From positions 1 through 64,000 of the IMG/VR virus record IMGVR_UViG_3300025168_000044: a DNA stretch of 64,000 bases. The stretch is one strand, 5' to 3'. The translations under genes and the position numbers were made by a program. The number at the start of each line of letters is the position of its first letter. The stretch's first letter is position 1. The notes beneath the pieces are model-generated. The model saw only the letters and a list, made by a program, of their open reading frames with translations, was not told the DNA's origin and searched no databases. Below, in pieces: positions 58,046-64,000 of the stretch. Origin of the DNA: a virus.

Positions 58046-60064
58046 TTATCCTAAAGCAATTGCAAATGATACTGCTTCATCTGTAGTTCCTAAATTAGTT
58101 CTAGCTGTGGCAGCATTAGTTAAGTCACTTAAATTATTTGTTTTATCTAGAATATTAGTTAGTCCTGTTGCTCCTTGTTCCCAAGAAGACCCATTATAGA
58201 CTTTTAACTTACTGACTGCAGTATCAAAAACTAAGTCTCCTGCATCTAAAGAAGAAGTAGGTTCGCCACTCTGTATTCTATATCTAGTAGCAAAAGTATT
58301 TACGTTAGTAATATTAGTAGCTACTGCTGCTACATTTGCAGCATTGGCAATTGTATTCCAAGCAGTATTTCCTAAGTCATATACTCTCAGAGAATTTAGA
58401 GTAGTATCCCAATACAAAGCACCGTCTAGCAGAGTACTACCGTCATTGTCTACTGAAGGAGCAGAAGACTTACTTCCTAAGTATCTGTCATCGAAACTGT
58501 CTAATGCAGTTTCTGCAGCAGTTTTTGCAGTTTCTGCAGCAGTTTTAGCCGCTACTGCTGAAGCAGCTTCTGCTTGAGTATTAATAAGGGCAGTTGAAAC
58601 AGCAAGAGCAGAAGCTGCAGCATTATTTTCAGAAGTAGAAGCAGCAAGAGCAGAAGCTGCAGCATTATTTTCAGAAGTAGAAGCAGCTTGTTCTGAAGCA
58701 GCAGCAGCAGCAGCAGAGGCAGTAGCATTTGCTGCAGTAGCAACCTGCCCGTCTACATATGTTCTATTGGTTAGATCATTTCCTGTAGAAGGAGCAGCAG
58801 AAGAAGTAATTTTATGTGTACCCATGTCTATAGCTGATGCCATAGTCTGAGCATTTGCGCTGGTCTTACTTAGAAAATTTGTATCTACATAAATTTTTGT
58901 GGTGGCATGTAAAGTAGAACTAGGAAAAGCTACAGTAGATCCCCCACTTATTGTAGCTGCTGGTAAAGTCAATGCTCCTGTTAAAGTACCACCAGAAAAA
59001 GGAAGTTTAGCATCTAAAAGATTATTAACTGAGACAGAGAAAGTAGGATCATCATTTATAGAAGTAGCTAACTCCTTTAAAGTATCTAATGCTGGTGGCG
59101 CAAGGGCTACTAGAGTTGCAACTGCATCATCTACATATTTTCTAGTGGCAGCATCATTGGGGTTTTGAGGAGCAGTAAGATTTGTAATTGTTTTGCCAGT
59201 GTTAGCATCACTGGTCATGTCCAAAATACCAGTAATGGTGACATTGTTAAATGTAGAAGTTCCAGTAGCAGTAGAAATATTACCAGAAACGTCCCCAGTT
59301 AATGGGCCTGACAAAGTTTCACCTACCCCAGAAGCATTTACAGATCCGGTTAAATCTCCTACGAAAGAACTAGTCGCAGTAATATTTGTAGCATGTATAT
59401 CAGTAGCTGTAATTGCTGCTGCTACTGCTGCTCCTATTATCGTTCCGTCTATATTTCCAGCACCAATATCTACGTTTGATAATTCAGCAGTTCCAGAAGT
59501 CTGCTTTATAGCAGCAGTAGTCATTTCTCCAGTAAAAGAAGAAGTTGCATCTACTGCCAGAATATCTACGTTGGCTGTACCGTCTAAATGAAGATCTTTA
59601 AACTCTAGAGTAGAAGATCCTATGTCTACCGTATCATCTGCAGAAGGGAGAAGCTGTGTTCCATTATTTGATACGGATAATACTTCTTGCCAAGTTGCTA
59701 CTCCAGTATTGTTTGACGAATTAACAGAAGCATCTACACAAATAAAGTATTTATTTGTAGTTACATTTATCCAAATAGAACCTACATTGTAGCCTTGATT
59801 TGCAGAGTTTGCTGGTTGAGGATTACCAGTAGCTGTAGTGTTGTTTAGTCCTGACACTCCCCCATTTGATGAAGGAAGAAAACCAGAAATAGAAGTAGTT
59901 AAATTTATAAGTGGGCCTTCTCCTGTTGTATTCCCATTATGGCTATGCCCTGTAGATTTTTGAAATGCTAGTGCTAATTGATTAAACTCACTATTCAAGG
60001 GACTAGAAGTAATATTAGCACCAGGAATAATCGTTGCGGCAGACTTTCTTATATATCCAGCCAT
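58046..60064 (-). CDS. Long tail fibre with Ala-rich repeats (672 aa)
   Basis: It starts MAGYIRKSAATIIPG and has a long stretch of fibre-like repeats (SNVDIGAGNIDGTIIGAAVA and GDLTGSVNASGVGETLSGPL), then an Ala/Ser-rich coiled region around residues 440-520 (NNAAASALAASTSE repeats) and a C-terminal segment. Ala-rich triple coiled coils are common in phage fibres. It corresponds in position to the shorter 273-residue fibre of phage A. Confidence 0.65.
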   Translation of the reverse strand: MAGYIRKSAATIIPGANITSSPLNSEFNQLALAFQKSTGHSHNGNTTGEGPLINLTTSISGFLPSSNGGVSGLNNTTATGNPQPANSANQGYNVGSIWINVTTNKYFICVDASVNSSNNTGVATWQEVLSVSNNGTQLLPSADDTVDIGSSTLEFKDLHLDGTANVDILAVDATSSFTGEMTTAAIKQTSGTAELSNVDIGAGNIDGTIIGAAVAAAITATDIHATNITATSSFVGDLTGSVNASGVGETLSGPLTGDVSGNISTATGTSTFNNVTITGILDMTSDANTGKTITNLTAPQNPNDAATRKYVDDAVATLVALAPPALDTLKELATSINDDPTFSVSVNNLLDAKLPFSGGTLTGALTLPAATISGGSTVAFPSSTLHATTKIYVDTNFLSKTSANAQTMASAIDMGTHKITSSAAPSTGNDLTNRTYVDGQVATAANATASAAAAAASEQAASTSENNAAASALAASTSENNAAASALAVSTALINTQAEAASAVAAKTAAETAKTAAETALDSFDDRYLGSKSSAPSVDNDGSTLLDGALYWDTTLNSLRVYDLGNTAWNTIANAANVAAVATNITNVNTFATRYRIQSGEPTSSLDAGDLVFDTAVSKLKVYNGSSWEQGATGLTNILDKTNNLSDLTNAATARTNLGTTDEAVSFAIALG

Positions 60065-60101
60065 TTTTACTTACCTTTTATTTTTGTATTCATTATTTTC
60101 A

Positions 60102-61838
60102 TTATCTTCTTCCTGCTACAGAAAATTCAAACACCATTCCTTGTATGGAATAAGGATCAAATGCACCTAGCGTAACAAAAGTAAGCTGTACAGCATAGCC
60201 ACTTCCTTGTATGGAAGTAGTAATAATTGGTTTATCTGTACCACCATAAACAACATTTGTTACTCCGTAATCCACACCTAATGCTCCGTATTTTACTGGA
60301 GCACCAGCAGAGTCTTGAGAATATGCTGCTGGATTTGTAACTCTAGGATCATCCCAGTCATAAGTAAGTCCCATTTGCATTGTCAATGGGCCTTCTGCTC
60401 TGACAAAAGCATTTACTTTTCTAAAAACTTTTCTAGTCTCTGTATCTCCTAAGTCAAAATAAGGAGTAGAATATACAGATAAGATATCTTCGCCATTAAA
60501 TGTTTTACCTGACTCTTGTTGATAAACTTTACCGTCATAATCTCCATGTATCACTAATTCTTGAGTAATATTTAGACTACTTGCAGTAGTAGTTTTGATG
60601 TACGCAGAGTCACAACATGAGGCTCTTATGCCTAGCAAAGTACCAAACTCCCAACCTAGTTTCTGATCTGCAGATCTTAATCCGCCAATAACTCCAAAAG
60701 AAGAAGGTACAGTAGTAGTGTCATTCCCAATAAAAAATCTTACTTGAGATTTAGATCTGATGACTACTGCATTCAGAGTAGTTAAGTCAAATGTAACCGA
60801 TAAATCTCCTAAGACCTGTTGAATATTTTTGGATATTGTTTCTATTTCAACGTCACCAATTCTACTTGTTCCAGCTACAGGTCTAAATCCGTCTGGAGAA
60901 AGAAATATTAAATCTCCTCCAATTTCTACTACACTGTCTCTGGCTACACATCCTACATTAGCAGTTACATTATCAATTACAAACCCTGCAGTAACATCTG
61001 GTGTGGCTTTTTTAATGGCATTATCACCAAAAATAAATAGATTTGTACGGAACGGTTTAAATTGAACTACATCAAAACCTACTACTACTTGTCCTGCTCC
61101 AGGTGATGTATCAAATTGAAGTGGATCACTAGCAGCAGAATACGCTACTACTGCCGAATTTGAAGTGTCACCAGACAAAAATAAATGATTTTCAAAATTA
61201 TCTACTAAAGCAGGTTTATCTAAACAATTAGGCCCACCTGGACTATTAGTACCTCCACTATTATTTTTTAGTACTATTTCCCAACTTGTACCGTTAAAAA
61301 TTATTGCTGGGTTAACTCCGTCTACAAAAACTATTCTATTACCGTCTCCAAAATTAAATTTAGTAAATCTTACTTTATTTACTGTAGTAGTTCCGTCTGT
61401 AGTTAGTCTGGTCAGAGGAGTAACAGAGGAAGCATTTACGTCATGACCTGCACCACTTCTTGTAGTAGTTAAAGAATATTTGACCCAATGGTTATTAACT
61501 ACAGATCTATAAAAACTATATGTGTCTGTTGTAGGATCTTTTCTGGCAGCAATAATAATATTTCCTAAAGTAGGATCATCGTATAAAGCTGTACAGAGTA
61601 CTGGCCCTCTTGCTGTTGTTGTTGCTCCTTTTACTTCTGAATAATTGGTCGATGCACTAGTGCCAGCATTATACTCAGTAAATCCTTCTATTCTTCTGTA
61701 CCCACCAAAAAGACTTACTTCGTAGTTTACTAACCTAGTTGCAGCACCTGGGTTATTATCAGATAAATCCAGATGATTTTCATTGGAGTTTAATCCTCCG
61801 TTACAAATTACTTTGTATGACTGTATTTGGTCAGGCAT
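60102..61838 (-). CDS. Tail-nozzle/tube-B-like protein (578 aa)
   Basis: It starts MPDQIQSYKVICNGGLNSNE, then GGYRRIEGFTEYN, with propeller-like strands (FLSPDGFRPVAGTSRIGDVE and KVYQQESGKTFNGEDILSVY) later. This looks like the short-tailed-phage tail-tube B or nozzle type and is shorter than the phage A protein at 49764-53591 that shares the GGLN start. Position after the tube-A-like gene supports it. Confidence 0.55.
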   Translation of the reverse strand: MPDQIQSYKVICNGGLNSNENHLDLSDNNPGAATRLVNYEVSLFGGYRRIEGFTEYNAGTSASTNYSEVKGATTTARGPVLCTALYDDPTLGNIIIAARKDPTTDTYSFYRSVVNNHWVKYSLTTTRSGAGHDVNASSVTPLTRLTTDGTTTVNKVRFTKFNFGDGNRIVFVDGVNPAIIFNGTSWEIVLKNNSGGTNSPGGPNCLDKPALVDNFENHLFLSGDTSNSAVVAYSAASDPLQFDTSPGAGQVVVGFDVVQFKPFRTNLFIFGDNAIKKATPDVTAGFVIDNVTANVGCVARDSVVEIGGDLIFLSPDGFRPVAGTSRIGDVEIETISKNIQQVLGDLSVTFDLTTLNAVVIRSKSQVRFFIGNDTTTVPSSFGVIGGLRSADQKLGWEFGTLLGIRASCCDSAYIKTTTASSLNITQELVIHGDYDGKVYQQESGKTFNGEDILSVYSTPYFDLGDTETRKVFRKVNAFVRAEGPLTMQMGLTYDWDDPRVTNPAAYSQDSAGAPVKYGALGVDYGVTNVVYGGTDKPIITTSIQGSGYAVQLTFVTLGAFDPYSIQGMVFEFSVAGRR

Positions 61839-61850
61839 TAGTACTAATCA

Positions 61851-62588
61851 TCAAATATAACTGGATGCTGAAATTCTTTTTGCAGCTAAAACTCTAGTGT
61901 CTGTAATATGATCATACTTATTTATCAAGATACTTTGGATGTTTTTTATCCCCTGCTGAAAGACACTCAAAGCTAGTCCTGCTGCTTCGTTATTGTCCCT
62001 AAACATATACATATAGTAAAGAGCACCTTCTACAATTGTAGGATCATATTGAGAAGGTATTCTTGTCTCAGCAGTAGCACCATTAGCTGTGTCATTTACT
62101 AAATCATCAGAGATTAGGAAGTACCTAAAGTTTACTGTGTAGGCTTTATCGGGGGAAGGAGTTACACCAAAACCTGTACCGTGTTTAGGAAAAACAAATT
62201 GAGGAATACTTACTCCAGTAGTTTCTGAAGAAGAGTCTATATCTCTGTGTCTGTTGTAGTACTCATCCCTTTCCATATATCTTAAAGTAACAAAAGAAGA
62301 TCCTAACGTACTGTCTTTCTTTATCTGAAAACTGTTCCAGTCTGCAACTTTTAGATTTGTAGGCCAAGAGTATTCTTCTTGACCTATAGTTAGAACTTGA
62401 TCTGCATTTGTAGCGTTAAAAGGCCATTCAAATTCTGCTTGATTAATTTGCCTAATAGAATTTTGTACAGAGTCTTTGGCTAAAGCCTGTACACCTAAGA
62501 CTGTAGTAAAAGCAGCTTCTGCAATTTCTACCTCATTTAATCTTCTAAGTACTTGATTTGTAAGATGTAAAAAAGTAGATCCAGACAT
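61851..62588 (-). CDS. Tail-tube A/adaptor-like protein (245 aa)
   Basis: It starts MSGSTFLHLTNQVLRRLNEV; SVQNSIRQINQAEFEWPFNA and YDPTIVEGALYYMYMFRDNN are typical of helical adaptor proteins of short-tailed phages (T7 gp11-like). It lies between the capsid and tube-B-like genes, the T7-like order. No insertion is seen, unlike the phage A version at 2159-3541. Confidence 0.6.
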   Translation of the reverse strand: MSGSTFLHLTNQVLRRLNEVEIAEAAFTTVLGVQALAKDSVQNSIRQINQAEFEWPFNATNADQVLTIGQEEYSWPTNLKVADWNSFQIKKDSTLGSSFVTLRYMERDEYYNRHRDIDSSSETTGVSIPQFVFPKHGTGFGVTPSPDKAYTVNFRYFLISDDLVNDTANGATAETRIPSQYDPTIVEGALYYMYMFRDNNEAAGLALSVFQQGIKNIQSILINKYDHITDTRVLAAKRISASSYI

Positions 62589-62725
62589 TGCTCTTATGCT
62601 TTAAATTGTAATTCAGTTTAGTTTGACTGGCAGTAGTGAAGCCCGTCCAGATCTAGAGGGAGTAGACTAGGACGGGGCAAGTACTGAAATGCCCTACCAG
62701 AAAAAGACATTCCAGCACATTTACA
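62589..62725. other. Short gap after capsid gene of phage B
   Basis: 137 bp without a gene. A possible minus-strand hairpin lies around 62640-62680, with inverted CCCGTC/GACGGG; it could end or weaken transcription after the capsid gene. Not tested by folding. Confidence 0.35.
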
Positions 62726-63817
62726 TTAAGAGGACAGATTATAGTGAGCAGTAAAAATAGCTTCTGGGCGTAGTATTTTACGTCCGTATAGCTGCATACC
62801 CCTAACTGTATCTGAGAAAGTATCATGTGACCGATAACTTTCTGTCTTAGCTAGTTGTTGTGCTGTACTTACTGCAGACATATGACCTGCTACCACTACT
62901 CCAAAGTTGGTCTGAGAACCTGCTGAAGCAGTTGCTGGGCCAGTTCCTCTAAAAGGCAAGTTATTGGACTTATAGGTTTTAAATCCTCTAATCAACCCTT
63001 CTCCTACTCGACCATTCCTAATTTCAGATCCACCACCAAAGTCACGGTCTACAAACTTTGAAGATTCGTCCATTAGAATTTCGTAGAATACTGGGTCAGC
63101 AACAAACCAACGGTCTGCTGTATCTACATTAGCTGAATCCATTAAACGTCCAAAACGATTTAGAAGTTCTAGAGGAGAAGTAATTGCGGAACTTCCTCCG
63201 TCTGCTTTAATGGGAATAGATGTCAAAGCATCTACTGTAGGTGAAGCAGTGGTACTTCCTGCGCCACCACCAGACGAGTGGAAAGTAGTAATGTTCAGTC
63301 TGTTAGCAGCTAGTAGTTCTGTATTTCCAGCAGAAGAATTAGCTTTTGTACCTGGAATATCCGCAGTTTCTCTAATAACCCACTTACTACCGTCGTACTT
63401 ATACCCAGACAAATACCCTAGTACCTCTGAATCAAAAGCATCTCGCAACTTATAAGCTGCACGGTCTGTTGCTAGATCCATAAAGTTGATATGGCTATGA
63501 GCTACTTCAATGTCATCAATTTTGAAAAGGTAGTAGTTAGCTTGATCAATTGTCATGGTAAAATCTAGATCAGTCAGAGTCGTAATCCCAGCAGTTACGT
63601 CTGTACCCCTAGCGTAAGTTGAAATGGTGATATCCGGTTCTTTGATAATACGGACACTGTCACCAAAATTAGAAATTTCACCCATGTAATCGGTATTGGT
63701 AATATCTTCACATATAGAAGATTTACGAAATTCTTTCTGGGCTTTTTGAGAGAAAATTACTGGTGAAAAATTACCAGTGTTTAAATTAGTGTAACTACTT
63801 GCTTTTGCAAACGCCAT
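62726..63817 (-). CDS. Major capsid protein, second type
   Basis: It has 363 residues. MAFAKASSYTNLNTGNFSPV is followed by the N-arm and E-loop-like region (KEPDITISTYARGTDVTAGI) and later conserved ends (FAKTESYRSHDTFSDTVRGM-like, then YGRKILRPEAIFTAHYN). This is the usual look of a capsid protein of T7-like or marine short-tailed phages and is not similar by eye to the N4-gp56-like protein at 4638-5693. It is the first gene of the second structural set in this window. Confidence 0.75.
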   Translation of the reverse strand: MAFAKASSYTNLNTGNFSPVIFSQKAQKEFRKSSICEDITNTDYMGEISNFGDSVRIIKEPDITISTYARGTDVTAGITTLTDLDFTMTIDQANYYLFKIDDIEVAHSHINFMDLATDRAAYKLRDAFDSEVLGYLSGYKYDGSKWVIRETADIPGTKANSSAGNTELLAANRLNITTFHSSGGGAGSTTASPTVDALTSIPIKADGGSSAITSPLELLNRFGRLMDSANVDTADRWFVADPVFYEILMDESSKFVDRDFGGGSEIRNGRVGEGLIRGFKTYKSNNLPFRGTGPATASAGSQTNFGVVVAGHMSAVSTAQQLAKTESYRSHDTFSDTVRGMQLYGRKILRPEAIFTAHYNLSS

Positions 63818-64000
63818 GTAGACCTTTAGCCTTATTATTATGTAATGACTGATTCAAAATGAAACTAAGGAGAATGCTAGATCTGAGAAGAGGCTACAAA
63901 AGTAACTTAGGTAGATTTGTGTCTGGTTCACAAATGGCTAAGATTTGCAGGTAATCTTCAAGTAAAAGAAACTGCATCTCTATTGACTAAGTTACTTAGA
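63818..64000. other. Right edge of window
   Basis: 183 bp upstream of the phage B capsid gene with no recognised gene. A promoter or scaffold-gene end would be expected here; I see no scaffold coding on either strand in the visible part. Confidence 0.35.

Noticed and set aside
58552-58743. Leucine-only minus-strand frame
   Set aside because: It is a frame-shifted shadow of the Ala-rich repeat of the 58046-60064 fibre gene.

Overview
The window is bacteriophage DNA. No bacterial housekeeping gene is visible; genes are tightly packed, often overlap by a few bases, and nearly every one fits a phage module. I read bases 1 to about 56,802 as one complete temperate phage genome (phage A). It carries a small and a large terminase subunit, a portal, a scaffold, an N4-gp56-like major capsid protein, ejection proteins, an S24-type repressor and a tyrosine integrase. 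Its attP carries the 3' half of a tRNA-Asn(GTT) gene, including an encoded CCA end, so the host is a bacterium with CCA-encoding tRNA genes; I cannot name it. There is no phage tail-sheath or tape-measure signature, so a short-tailed (podovirus-like) particle is the best inference.

Layout of phage A: (1) 11,433 down to 1, minus strand: terminases, portal, scaffold, capsid, adaptor and fibre-like proteins. (2) 11,781-21,460, plus strand: about 20 small accessory genes, many preceded by a recurring GC-rich hairpin plus a shared leader. Recognisable members are an ArdA anti-restriction protein, a TGT/DpdA-like protein, a protein with a restriction-enzyme-type reader domain, and an RNA polymerase alpha-CTD-like protein. 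(3) 27,444 down to 21,402, minus strand: the early/replication operon with excisionase/Cro-like and AlpA-like regulators, a probable ssDNA-binding protein, an O-like initiator containing iterons, a P-like loader, a five-knuckle zinc protein, a DUF1289 protein and RusA. (4) 27,445-29,853: the lysogeny control region, repressor, integrase and a small zinc protein. (5) 30,262-29,885 and 55,502 down to 30,487, minus strand: endolysin, small basic proteins, tail proteins, two ejection proteins, a 4,521-residue polyvalent protein, and a distant holin.

Bases 1-~290 and 56,803-~57,090 are about 98% identical and encode the same protein C-terminus. Joining base 56,802 to base 1 makes one continuous late operon, which is why I infer a circular or terminally redundant genome of about 56.8 kb. 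From about 57 kb to 64 kb the sequence is more AT-rich and holds a second, different set of virion genes (phage B: a second major capsid protein, tail proteins, fibre proteins) in the equivalent order. The simplest explanation is an assembly that passed from phage A into a co-occurring phage B through a shared tail-tip cassette (55.5-57.1 kb). A natural duplication or recombinant cannot be excluded from sequence alone.

Working model: after entry, ejected proteins including the giant polyvalent protein help establish infection. Promoters at 27.5 kb decide between lysogeny and the leftward replication operon. The 11.8-21.4 kb operon would provide host takeover and anti-defence functions, and the leftward late operon would build, fill and release virions.
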